Shown: positions 1-8,400 of the stretch, piece after piece | Layout of the letters: each line of letters opens with the position of its first letter | Numbering within the stretch: the stretch's first letter is position 1 | The notes under the pieces: generated by a model | Databases searched by the model: none | What the model saw: only the letters and a program-made list of their open reading frames with translations | What the model was told of the DNA's origin: nothing | NCBI GenBank assembly: GCA_903892335.1 | Contig: CAITID010000071.1 | Location: 1-24,961, forward strand | Length of the DNA stretch: 24,961 nucleotides | Reading direction: 5' to 3' | From: an uncultured Actinomycetes bacterium | GTDB lineage: Bacteria; Actinomycetota; Actinomycetes; Nanopelagicales; Nanopelagicaceae | Program-made: the position numbers and the translations under genes

Positions 1-521
1 ATTTGGATGGTCAGTTGTGGACAGTAGTTGAATTTCAACATGTTAAACCTGGCAAAGGCCCAGCTTTCGTAAGAACCAAAATGAAGCAGGTTCTGACCGG
101 TAAGGTAGTAGAGAAAACTTTTAATGCCGGCATCAAAGTTGATGTAGCAATGCTGGAAAAACGGGATATGCAATATTTGTATAAAGACGGCGATGATTTT
201 ATGTTCATGGATTCAAGTACGTTTGATCAGATATCTATTTCAAAGGTAACAGTTGGCGACGCAACTGATTACATGTTGGAGAATGCTGATGTGATTGTTG
301 CAATGCATGAGGGCAACGCACTTTATATCGAGCTACCTGCTTCAGTGGAATTAGTTATTACTTACACAGAACCTGGTATTCAAGGAGATAGATCATCAGG
401 TGGAACAAAGCCAGCCACACTTGAAACCGGTATAACAATTCAGGTGCCATTATTTATTAAGCAGGACGAGAAGGTTTTGGTTGATACACGAAATGGTTCA
501 TACCTCGGCCGAGCCAATTAA
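1..521 (+). CDS. efp: Translation elongation factor P, 5' end cut off by the window
   Basis: EF-P binds near the ribosomal E site and helps peptide bond formation at stalled polyproline stretches. The reading frame is open from base 3 to the stop at 519-521; about 16 N-terminal residues lie outside the window, so the leading TTG at base 3 is an internal Leu, not a start. The visible part contains the KOW-like N-terminal domain, with the loop KPGKGPAF at bases 45-68, and both OB domains, ending in the family's typical GSYLGR tail. The loop motif PGKGP (bases 48-62) is the form known from actinobacterial EF-P, reported to work with an unmodified lysine. The stop overlaps the nusB start by one base (TAATG), so the two are probably cotranscribed. 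Identity is very secure. Confidence 0.97.
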   Translation, partial: LDGQLWTVVEFQHVKPGKGPAFVRTKMKQVLTGKVVEKTFNAGIKVDVAMLEKRDMQYLYKDGDDFMFMDSSTFDQISISKVTVGDATDYMLENADVIVAMHEGNALYIELPASVELVITYTEPGIQGDRSSGGTKPATLETGITIQVPLFIKQDEKVLVDTRNGSYLGRAN

Positions 522-931
522 TGAGTTCTGCCCGGAGTAAAGCTCGTAAGCGGGCACTAGATTTTTTATATGAATCTGACATTAAGAACGTTGCAGCGCG
601 AGATCTGTTCGCAAATCGCGGAGCTAGTGAGTTGTCGCAAGAATCTTATGTCGCAGAACTCTTAACTGGAGTTTCAGAACATATTGGCAAGATTGATGAG
701 TTGATTATCACCTACGCCCAGGGATGGGATATGGATCGAATGCCACCAATTGATAGAAACATCTTGCGTTTATCATTGTTCGAGATTTTATGGGGCTCAC
801 AAATCCCAGTTGAGGTTTGTATAGATGAAGCGGTCGAATTGGCAAAAAGCTTATCAACTGAGGAATCTTCGGCTTACATCAATGGAGTATTAGGAAGAGT
901 CGTAAAAATCAAAGATTCGATTGTTATTTAA
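521..931 (+). CDS. nusB: Transcription antitermination factor NusB
   Basis: NusB pairs with NusE (ribosomal protein S10) to bind boxA RNA and supports antitermination of rRNA operons. The 136-residue protein is close to the usual family length. It starts with the ARKRALDFLYESD segment and has the conserved second half: a DRMPPIDRNILRLS segment, then IDEAVELAK, and an ASAYINGVLG-like segment near the C terminus. The start ATG shares one base with the efp stop; there is no clear Shine-Dalgarno sequence, so translation is probably coupled. The 3' end overlaps the convergent bldD gene by eight bases. The neighbourhood efp-nusB-bldD-pyrR is the standard actinobacterial order. Confidence 0.96.
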   Translation: MSSARSKARKRALDFLYESDIKNVAARDLFANRGASELSQESYVAELLTGVSEHIGKIDELIITYAQGWDMDRMPPIDRNILRLSLFEILWGSQIPVEVCIDEAVELAKSLSTEESSAYINGVLGRVVKIKDSIVI

Positions 932-1391
932 TTAGAAATTTGTTTTCATTCAAATAGCTAATTGTCTCACTTGTGTTCCGATTTAAGAGGATGGCTAAAA
1001 ATTGAAGGTCCTCTGCGCGTAATGATAAAACTTGGCCATTCCAATCCTGTCGTTTCGCTGTTATATGGGCAATCATCACCTTCACAGATACTAGGTTCTC
1101 ATCAAGGCTTTGCGAGATACTCCGCTGATCTAAAATGAGCCTTTGCAATATTGGTTGGCTTTGCATATCCGCATGAGGTGCATCGAATAGGGCAGAGATT
1201 GGAACTTGGTAGAAATTCATCAGATCGATTGCCTTTTTCAACGAGATAGCACGGTCAGATCTTTCATAAGAACCAATTACTACCGCTTTCCATTTTCCGC
1301 GGGAGTTAGTTTCCACATCCTGTAGCGACCAGCCTTTAGATTTACGAATGGATCTTAATTTCGCGGAGGTACTTTCTTGAGTAATGGCCAT
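924..1391 (-). CDS. bldD: BldD-type cyclic-di-GMP-responsive transcriptional regulator
   Basis: In Streptomyces BldD is a master repressor of development whose DNA-binding dimer is stabilised by a tetramer of cyclic di-GMP. This 155-residue protein has an N-terminal XRE-type helix-turn-helix (about residues 10-70) with the segments WKAVVIGSYERSDRA and FYQVP that are close to Streptomyces BldD from memory. A variable linker follows, then a C-terminal domain (about 80-150). That domain holds RQD-X8-RAED at residues 114-128, which fits the RXD-X8-RXXD ligand signature (Arg114, Asp116, Arg125, Asp128). Position next to nusB and pyrR is the same as in Streptomyces. The ATG at 1389-1391 has no Shine-Dalgarno sequence but follows a TANNNT box by six bases, so the mRNA may be leaderless. 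Targets in this organism cannot be read from the window. Confidence 0.93.
   Translation of the reverse strand: MAITQESTSAKLRSIRKSKGWSLQDVETNSRGKWKAVVIGSYERSDRAISLKKAIDLMNFYQVPISALFDAPHADMQSQPILQRLILDQRSISQSLDENLVSVKVMIAHITAKRQDWNGQVLSLRAEDLQFLAILLNRNTSETISYLNENKFLIK
930..963. other. AT-rich hairpin across the nusB/bldD convergent ends
   Basis: AATTAG (930-935) pairs with CTAATT (958-963). Inside it ATTTG (938-942) pairs with CAAAT (951-955), with a 2x2 internal mismatch and an eight-base loop. It starts at the nusB stop codon and lies in the last codons of bldD. It could slow or end transcription from nusB, but no run of T follows, so a canonical intrinsic terminator is not shown. Confidence 0.3.
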
Positions 1392-1397
1392 ATCTGA

Positions 1398-1403
1398 AGG
1401 CTA
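1398..1403 (-). promoter_or_regulatory. Candidate -10 box of a leaderless bldD promoter
   Basis: Read on the minus strand the hexamer is TAGCCT, which fits TANNNT, followed by six bases (TCAGAT) and then the bldD ATG. This spacing would place transcription start at or next to the start codon. No convincing -35 box is visible. The same arrangement recurs upstream of def and serB. Confidence 0.45.
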
Positions 1404-1425
1404 GCCACTCCGAATATTTTGATTT

Positions 1426-1454
1426 TTCACTATCCACAGCTTTGATGGTAATCT
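1426..1454 (+). promoter_or_regulatory. Candidate promoter of the pyr operon
   Basis: A -35-like TTCACT (1426-1431, four of six consensus bases) and a -10-like TAATCT (1449-1454) are 17 bases apart. The predicted transcription start is about base 1461, directly at the foot of the PyrR leader stem. This is inferred from pattern and spacing only. The promoter region is shared back to back with bldD. Confidence 0.5.
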
Positions 1455-1461
1455 TCGGCCG

Positions 1462-1498
1462 TTCCTTTAACGATCCGTCCTGAGAGGCGGCGAAGGAG
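1462..1498 (+). promoter_or_regulatory. PyrR-binding leader hairpin that covers the pyrR ribosome binding site
   Basis: TTCCTTT (1462-1468) can pair with GAAGGAG (1492-1498), which contains the Shine-Dalgarno sequence six bases before the pyrR ATG. An upper stem pairs CCG (1475-1477) with CGG (1488-1490) around a loop region with CCTGAGAGGC, which matches the PyrR RNA-binding core known from Bacillus and actinobacterial pyr leaders (GAGAGGC). Known for the family: PyrR with UMP or UTP stabilises this hairpin. There is no attenuator terminator or run of T between it and pyrR, so the likely mode here is translational repression by hiding the Shine-Dalgarno sequence, as described for mycobacteria. 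Confidence 0.85.
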
Positions 1499-1504
1499 AT
1501 TGAA

Positions 1505-2026
1505 ATGGCTGTTTTATTAACGAGCGCTGATATCGACCGCGCGATCAAACGTATTTCACATGAAATTATTGAACATAACCAAGGTGTTAGCAATCTGGTT
1601 CTAATTGGAATTCCAACCCGTGGTTCATTTCTAGCTCAGCGCATTGCAGCCTTTATACGTGAATTTGAGTCTGAGATCCCAGTGGGTTCCCTAGACATAA
1701 CCCTGCATCGCGATGATCTTCGGATGCGCCCACCTAAACCTTTGCTGCCAACTCAACTACCAGTTGGGGGCATAGAAGGTAAAAATGTTGTTTTAGTTGA
1801 TGATGTTCTCTTCTCAGGTCGAACAATTAGAGCAGCCCTTGATGCCATAGGTGAATTAGGACGGCCTAAATCAGTTCAATTAGCTGTTTTAGTCGATCGC
1901 GGACACAGACAACTTCCGATTCGCGCTGATTTTGTTGGGAAAAACATCCCAACAGCTCTTAATGAAAAAGTAAAGGTAAATTTAAATGAGATAGATTCAG
2001 AGGATTCTGTGGAGTTAATCAAATGA
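1505..2026 (+). CDS. pyrR: Bifunctional pyrimidine operon regulator / uracil phosphoribosyltransferase PyrR
   Basis: PyrR senses uridine nucleotides and binds pyr mRNA; many members also make UMP from uracil and PRPP. The 173-residue protein has the type I phosphoribosyltransferase fold with the PRPP loop VVLVDDVLFSGRT at residues 95-107 and the typical segments IGIPTRG (34-40) and DITLHRDDLR (64-73). The ATG at 1505 is six bases after the AGGAG sequence that lies inside the leader hairpin, so the gene probably controls its own translation and, by coupling, that of pyrB. Its stop overlaps the pyrB start in an ATGA overlap. It is the first gene of the UMP operon. Confidence 0.97.
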   Translation: MAVLLTSADIDRAIKRISHEIIEHNQGVSNLVLIGIPTRGSFLAQRIAAFIREFESEIPVGSLDITLHRDDLRMRPPKPLLPTQLPVGGIEGKNVVLVDDVLFSGRTIRAALDAIGELGRPKSVQLAVLVDRGHRQLPIRADFVGKNIPTALNEKVKVNLNEIDSEDSVELIK

Positions 2027-2988
2027 TCTCAAAACATTTGCTTTCCATCGAAGATCTCTCCAAAGAAGAAGCACTTGGCTTACTTGCAACCGCTAAAGAA
2101 TTAGCCAGGATTACAGATGGCCCAAATAAAAAACTTCCAACGCTTCGAGGAAAATCAATTGTTAATCTCTTTTTTGAGGACTCAACTAGAACCCGTATTT
2201 CATTTGAAACTGCAGCAAAGCGATTATCTGCCGATGTGATTAATTTTTCAGCCAAAGGCTCAAGTGTTAGCAAGGGTGAGAGTTTAAAAGATACCGCACA
2301 AACTTTGCAGGCAATGGGAGCCGATGCGGTAGTAATTAGACATGGTAGTTCCGGTGCTGCAAAGCGGTTAGCAGATTCTCAATGGATTTCAGCATCTGTT
2401 ATCAATGCCGGTGATGGCACTCATGAACATCCCACCCAGGCTTTACTGGATGCTTTCACTATTAAATCTCATCTTAAACCTGATGCGGCAGATTTGAGCG
2501 GCCTGCGAATAGTAATCGTTGGGGACATCTTGCATTCAAGAGTTGCTCGCAGCAATGTTCTTTTATTAAATAAACTTGGAGCGAAAGTAACTTTGGTCGC
2601 TCCACCAACCCTGTTGCCAGTAGGAGTATCAGAGTGGCCAGTAGAGCTTTCTTATGATCTAGATGAAGTGATTGAGAGTTGCGACGTAATCATGATGCTG
2701 CGAATTCAATTAGAGAGAATGCAAGATTCATATTTTCCAACTGAGCGAGAGTACGCAAGACGTTACGGTTTAAATTCAACGCGCTTAAGCTTACTTAAAT
2801 CAACTGCAATAGTTATGCACCCAGGCCCGATGAACAGAGGCCTAGAGATTTCAGCTGAAAGCGCCGACGATGTTAAATCAGTTGTAATCGATCAGGTAAA
2901 AAATGGAGTATCAGTGCGGATGGCTGTTCTGTATGAATTATTGGGCGGGGCACCCTTTTCTGTAAGTGAAGGAGTTCAAATTGATTAA
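2023..2988 (+). CDS. pyrB: Aspartate carbamoyltransferase catalytic chain
   Basis: It joins carbamoyl phosphate and L-aspartate to give N-carbamoyl-L-aspartate, the second step of pyrimidine synthesis. The 321-residue chain shows the carbamoyl-phosphate site STRTR at residues 54-58, the SKGES segment (83-87), HPTQALLD (136-143) and the late HPGPMNRG segment. The start ATG overlaps the pyrR stop (ATGA) and has GGAG eight bases upstream (2011-2014). No regulatory chain gene (pyrI) is present, as is usual in actinobacteria, so feedback control by nucleotides probably acts through PyrR and CarB. The 3' end overlaps the chosen pyrC start by eight bases. Confidence 0.97.
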   Translation: MISKHLLSIEDLSKEEALGLLATAKELARITDGPNKKLPTLRGKSIVNLFFEDSTRTRISFETAAKRLSADVINFSAKGSSVSKGESLKDTAQTLQAMGADAVVIRHGSSGAAKRLADSQWISASVINAGDGTHEHPTQALLDAFTIKSHLKPDAADLSGLRIVIVGDILHSRVARSNVLLLNKLGAKVTLVAPPTLLPVGVSEWPVELSYDLDEVIESCDVIMMLRIQLERMQDSYFPTEREYARRYGLNSTRLSLLKSTAIVMHPGPMNRGLEISAESADDVKSVVIDQVKNGVSVRMAVLYELLGGAPFSVSEGVQID

Positions 2989-4285
2989 AATTTCAAACGC
3001 GAAAACTGCCGATGGGAGAATAATCTCAGTTGAGATTGAAAACAATTTGATCTCAAAGATTACCCAAACGGATGATAAGTCTGGGATCGATGCAAAAGGA
3101 AAAATGATATTGCCAGGCTTAGTGGATTTACATACCCATCTACGCGAACCAGGTAGAGAGGATTCAGAAACAGTATTGTCGGGTTCGATCGCAGCTACAG
3201 CAGGTGGTTACACAGCTATTTCTGCGATGGCCAATACGAATCCAGTAGCAGATACTGCAGGAGTTGTCGAACAAGTTTATCGATTAGGTGTGGCAGCTGG
3301 ATATAGTGAAGTTAATCCGATTGGTGCAGTTACAAAAGGTTTAAACGGTGAGCAGTTAGCTGAGTTAGGTGCAATGGCCGACTCCATCGCTAAGGTGCGA
3401 ATATTTAGTGATGATGGCAAATGTGTTTCAGATCCATTACTTATGCGCAGGGCACTGGAATATGTAAAAACTTTTAACGGCTTAATTGCCCAGCATGCTC
3501 AAGATCCTAGATTAACGATTAATTCCCAAATGAATGAAGGAGTAATTTCTTCCAGGATTGGATTAGTTGGCTGGCCCGCAGTTGCTGAGGAATCAATAAT
3601 TGCCCGCGATATATTGTTAGCAGATCACGTCGGCTCAAGATTACATATCTGTCACGTTACAACTGCGGGGGGCGTAGCTTTAATTAAGTGGGCAAAGCAG
3701 CGGGGAATTCAGGTAACTGCAGAGGTAACACCACATCATCTTTTATTAACTGATGATTTAGTTGAAAACTATGATCCGATATATAAAGTAAATCCGCCAC
3801 TTCGAACCCAAAAAGATGTATGGGCACTGCGTGAAGCTTTGGCCGATGGAACGATTGATATTGTTGCTACAGACCATGCCCCCCACCCAAGTGAGGATAA
3901 GGATTGTGAATGGCAAGCAGCAGCTTTTGGCATGGTCGGACTTGAGACAGCATTATCTGTAGTTGTTAAGAGCATGATTGAGACGAACTTAATGAGTTGG
4001 CCGGATCTGATAGAGCGGATGTCAACAAAGCCGGCGCAGATTGCCGGTTACGCTAATCAGGGCCGAAACTTGGCTGTTGGCGCTCCTGCAAACTTACTTT
4101 TGCTTGATCCTTCTGCAAAATGGCAGGTCAGACGGGATAGGCTGAACTCTAAGAGTAAGAACACTCCTTTTGATGGAATGGAGCTACCGGCTGTGATTAC
4201 CGATGTTTTCTACAACGGAGTTCAAACAGTTTCAGATTCTAAGGTGATTAAGCAGGCTAGTAATCAGGGCAAGGATTTGAATTAG
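2981..4285 (+). CDS. pyrC: Dihydroorotase (class I)
   Basis: It cyclises N-carbamoyl-L-aspartate to L-dihydroorotate. From the chosen start the protein has 434 residues. It is an amidohydrolase TIM barrel with the metal-binding HTHLREPG (51-58), His172 and His225 in later strands, and the catalytic Asp298 in ATDHAPH (296-302). A longer version from GTG at 2966 is possible, but AAGGAG at 2969-2974 would then lie inside the coding part. The same AAGGAG is six bases before TTG 2981, so TTG 2981 is preferred; the first residues then read MIKISNAK. The stop TAG shares a base with the carA GTG. Confidence 0.95.
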   Translation: MIKISNAKTADGRIISVEIENNLISKITQTDDKSGIDAKGKMILPGLVDLHTHLREPGREDSETVLSGSIAATAGGYTAISAMANTNPVADTAGVVEQVYRLGVAAGYSEVNPIGAVTKGLNGEQLAELGAMADSIAKVRIFSDDGKCVSDPLLMRRALEYVKTFNGLIAQHAQDPRLTINSQMNEGVISSRIGLVGWPAVAEESIIARDILLADHVGSRLHICHVTTAGGVALIKWAKQRGIQVTAEVTPHHLLLTDDLVENYDPIYKVNPPLRTQKDVWALREALADGTIDIVATDHAPHPSEDKDCEWQAAAFGMVGLETALSVVVKSMIETNLMSWPDLIERMSTKPAQIAGYANQGRNLAVGAPANLLLLDPSAKWQVRRDRLNSKSKNTPFDGMELPAVITDVFYNGVQTVSDSKVIKQASNQGKDLN

Positions 4286-5433
4286 TGTCAGAGCAAAAAA
4301 GCGCTTTCTTAGTATTAGATGATGGCCGAATTTTTGAAGGCTACGCATGGGCTAAACATGGTGAAACTTTTGGAGAAGCAGTTTTTACAACGGGCATGAC
4401 TGGTTATCAAGAAACTTTAACAGACCCTTCCTATCACAAGCAGATCGTTGTTATGACAGCGCCACATATTGGAAATACCGGAGTTAATCCAGAAGATTAT
4501 GAGTCAGAACGTATATGGGTCTCGGGATTTGTTGTTCGCAATCCATCACCAGCACCGAGTAATTGGCGCAGTTCTGGCTCGCTAGAGCAAGCATTAATTG
4601 ATTCAGATGTAGTTGGTATTGCAGGTATTGATACTCGCGCCCTAACTCGCCATATTCGAGATCGTGGAGCAATGAGAGTTGGAATTTTTAGTGGTGTGGA
4701 TCTAACCCGAGAGGAAATGGTGGTGCGAGTTCGCAAGAGCGCACCGATGGAAGGGGCTTTTCTTGCTGCTGATGTCAGTACCAAGCAAACCTATGTCATT
4801 AAACCGCCAGCAAATATAAAAACTCGTTTCAAAGTTGCAGCCATTGATTTAGGTATAAAAGGTGCAACTCCAAAGTACCTTGCAAAACTTGGAGTTGAAG
4901 TGCATGTAATGCCGCTAACAACAACTTTTGCCGATATTGAAAGACTAAAACCCGATGGCGTTTTTCTATCTAATGGACCAGGTGATCCAGCGGCCATGGT
5001 TGAGGTAATTTCAATGGTGCGAAGTGTCTTAACCGCAAGGATTCCGTTATTTGGTATTTGCTTCGGTCATCAAATACTTGGTCGCGCACTAGGTTTTGAA
5101 ACTTATAAACTACCTTTTGGTCATCGTGGTATCAATCAACCGGTGATTGATTTAACAACTGGCAAAGTTGAGATCACCTCTCACAATCACGGTTTTGCAG
5201 TAGCTGCTCCTAAAGAATCTTCTTTTAATACCGTTTATGGAGCAGGCCATGTAACGCATATTTCTTTAAATGATTCAGTTGTTGAAGGTTTGGCTTTAAC
5301 TGATACGCCAGCATTTTCAGTGCAGTACCACCCCGAATCAGCAGCCGGGCCTCATGATTCAACATATTTGTTTGAAAGATTTATCGACTTAATGCAGAAG
5401 CCGCAAATACCTTTTACTGAAGAGATTGAGTAG
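4285..5433 (+). CDS. carA: Carbamoyl-phosphate synthase small (glutaminase) subunit
   Basis: CarA releases ammonia from glutamine and passes it to CarB for carbamoyl phosphate synthesis, which serves both UMP and arginine. The 382-residue protein has the small-subunit N-terminal domain (about 1-150, with ETFGEAVFTTGMTGYQE) and a class I glutamine amidotransferase domain. The triad is visible: Cys259 in GICFGHQ, and His349 and Glu351 in QYHPES. GTG is the start, overlapping the pyrC stop by one base, with AAGGA at 4271-4275. Mycobacterium has an extra membrane-protein gene between pyrC and carA; it is absent here. Confidence 0.97.
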   Translation: MSEQKSAFLVLDDGRIFEGYAWAKHGETFGEAVFTTGMTGYQETLTDPSYHKQIVVMTAPHIGNTGVNPEDYESERIWVSGFVVRNPSPAPSNWRSSGSLEQALIDSDVVGIAGIDTRALTRHIRDRGAMRVGIFSGVDLTREEMVVRVRKSAPMEGAFLAADVSTKQTYVIKPPANIKTRFKVAAIDLGIKGATPKYLAKLGVEVHVMPLTTTFADIERLKPDGVFLSNGPGDPAAMVEVISMVRSVLTARIPLFGICFGHQILGRALGFETYKLPFGHRGINQPVIDLTTGKVEITSHNHGFAVAAPKESSFNTVYGAGHVTHISLNDSVVEGLALTDTPAFSVQYHPESAAGPHDSTYLFERFIDLMQKPQIPFTEEIE

Positions 5434-5435
5434 AT

Positions 5436-8400
5436 ATGCCTAGAGACATGAGCATCGAAAGTGTCCTAGTAATAGGAAGTGGACCGATTGTTATAGGTCA
5501 AGCATGCGAGTTTGATTACTCAGGCACACAGGCTTGTCGCGTGTTAAGAAGTGAGGGAATTAGAGTTATCTTGATTAACTCAAATCCTGCGACAATCATG
5601 ACTGATCCTGAGTTTGCAGATGCTACTTACATCGAACCGATCACCGCTGAAGTGATCGAAAAGATTCTTGAGAAAGAAAAGCCTTCAGCTGTGTTGGCAA
5701 CTTTAGGCGGGCAAACTGCACTAAACGCGGCTATGCAATTGCATGCTCGTGGTTCTTTTGAAAGATTCGGAACTAAGTTAATTGGTGCCAATATTGATGC
5801 AATCAAGCGAGGTGAAGATCGAGAGATCTTTAAAACCATCGTGGCAAAGGTGGGCGGGGAATCAGCTAAATCAGTAATTGCACACACAATGGAAGAGTGC
5901 TTACAAGCAGCGAACAAATTAAATTACCCAGTAGTTGTTAGACCATCTTTTACTATGGGCGGCTTGGGTTCTGGTATTGCCTATAACCAGGAGGATTTAA
6001 AGCAGATAGCCGGAGCAGGCCTAAGGCATAGTCCAACTACAGAAGTTTTATTGGAAGAATCAATTATTGGTTGGAAAGAGTATGAGCTCGAAGTGATGCG
6101 AGATCATATGGATAACGTAGTGATTGTTTGCAGTATTGAAAATTTAGATCCGATGGGTGTTCATACTGGAGATTCGATCACAGTTGCGCCAGCAATGACC
6201 TTAACTGATGTTGAATATCAAAAATTGAGAGATTTATCGATTGAGATCATTCGCGAAGTTGGTGTTGCAACGGGTGGATGCAATATTCAGTTTGCAGTAA
6301 ACCCGGCAGATGGTCGAATCATTGTTATCGAAATGAACCCAAGAGTTTCTAGATCTTCAGCATTAGCTTCAAAAGCAACAGGATTTCCAATTGCTAAAAT
6401 CGCAACAAAACTAGCCATTGGTTACACCCTCGATGAAATCGAAAATGACATTACAAAATCCACGCCAGCTTCATTTGAGCCCGCGTTGGATTATGTAGTT
6501 GTTAAGGTGCCTAGGTTTGCTTTCGAGAAGTTTCCAGAAGCAGATCATCGATTAACTACTACGATGAAAAGCGTAGGCGAGGCAATGGCAATTGGCCGTT
6601 CATTCCCAGAAGCGCTTCAGAAAGCATTGCGATCGGTTGAAAAAGAGGGATATTCATTTGATTGGCGGCCAGGTAATCTGGCAAATCTGGTTAAGCAGAT
6701 GCGCATTCCAACTGAATTTAGATTGCAGCAAGTACAAAAGGCGATGTATCTCGGTGCCAGTATCTCGGAAGTATTTGAAGCAACCAAAATTGATCCATGG
6801 TTTCTACAGCAAATTTCTTTGATCAATGAAATGGCAATCAAAATTAGTGAGCAAGGTGAATTATCTAAGGAATTACTTAGATCAGCCAAACAAATGGGTT
6901 TTTCAGATATTCAGATCGCACAAATTAGAGCTATTGATGTCACTGAAGTTCGATCACTACGTACTAAATTTGGATTACACCCCGTTTATAAAACGGTTGA
7001 CACTTGTGCTGGCGAGTTTGCCGCACTTACTCCTTACTATTACTCAAGTTATGAGGATGAGAGTGAAGTTTTAAGTAGAGAAAAAGATGCGATAATCATT
7101 CTGGGTAGTGGACCCAATCGAATCGGCCAGGGAATTGAATTTGATTATTCATGCGTGCATGCATCTTTTGCGCTTCGAAATGCAGGGTATGAAACAGTAA
7201 TGATTAACTGCAATCCAGAAACGGTATCAACAGATTATGACACTTCTGACCGGTTGTATTTTGAACCTTTAACTTTGGAGGATGTACTCGAAGTAATCAA
7301 TGCTGAAATGGCAGCCGGCCCAGTTCTGGGTGTAATCGCTCAGCTCGGTGGACAAACACCATTAGGGCTAGCACGTGGTTTGAAAGAAGCAGGCGTAAAC
7401 ATTCTTGGCACATCACCAGATGCCATCGATTTAGCAGAAGAACGTGGGGCCTTCGGTGAAATTCTTAGAAGCAATAATTTAACAGCACCGCAATTTGGTA
7501 TGGCTAATTCATATGAAGAAGCAGCTGAAATTGCAGACAAAATCGGATACCCAGTATTGGTTCGACCATCTTATGTATTAGGTGGAAGAGGCATGGAAAT
7601 TGTCTACGATGGACAATCACTCGCAGGATTCATCGCCGCAGCAACTGCAATTACGCCAAATCACCCAGTTTTGATCGACAAATTCCTAGATGATGCAATT
7701 GAAATTGATGTTGATGCATTATTTGACGGTAAAGAACTTTACTTAGCAGGTGTGATGGAGCATATAGAAGAGGCGGGAATCCATTCGGGGGATTCAGCTT
7801 GTGTTCTACCCAGTATCTCACTGGACAATAAACAGTTAGAGGAAATTAGATTAGCAACAGAAAAAATTGCACATGGCGTCAATGTTCGAGGTCTAATTAA
7901 CATTCAATTTGCCGTTAAATTGTCAGAAAATAAATTATTTGTTTTGGAAGCTAATCCAAGAGCTTCAAGAACTGTGCCATTTGTGGCAAAAGCAACTGGT
8001 ATTGCATTGGCAAAGGCGGCGGCGTTAATTTGTGCGGGTCAAAGCATTGCAGAATTGCGATCATCAGCAATCTTGCCTAAATCAGGAGATGGCAAAGCCA
8101 ACGGGGTTTCTGTCAAAGAGGCCGTTCTACCTTGGAATCGCTTCCGCAGAGTTGATGGCACTGGAGTTGATTCTGTACTTGGGCCGGAGATGAAATCGAC
8201 CGGAGAAGTTATGGGTATTTCAGCAAACTTTGGAATGGCATTTGCAAAGAGTCAGACTGCAGCATTTGGAGCACTTCCAAAAGAGGGCGCAGTGTTCATC
8301 TCACTCTCAGAGCGAGATAAGGCTGGCGGTTGGCGGATAGCTCGCGAACTTGCTGCTTTAAATTTTAGAATTTATGCGACAAAAGGAACTCATGATTACC

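Noticed and set aside
1392..1504. BldD operator in its own promoter region (autoregulation)
   Set aside because: I looked for the palindromic TNACNCNGNGTNA-type box known from Streptomyces and found at best a half-site, so autoregulation is not supported by sequence.
1342..1593. Minus-strand open frame of 83 codons across the bldD/pyrR gap
   Set aside because: It covers the start of pyrR and of bldD in other frames, resembles no family, and has no ribosome binding site.
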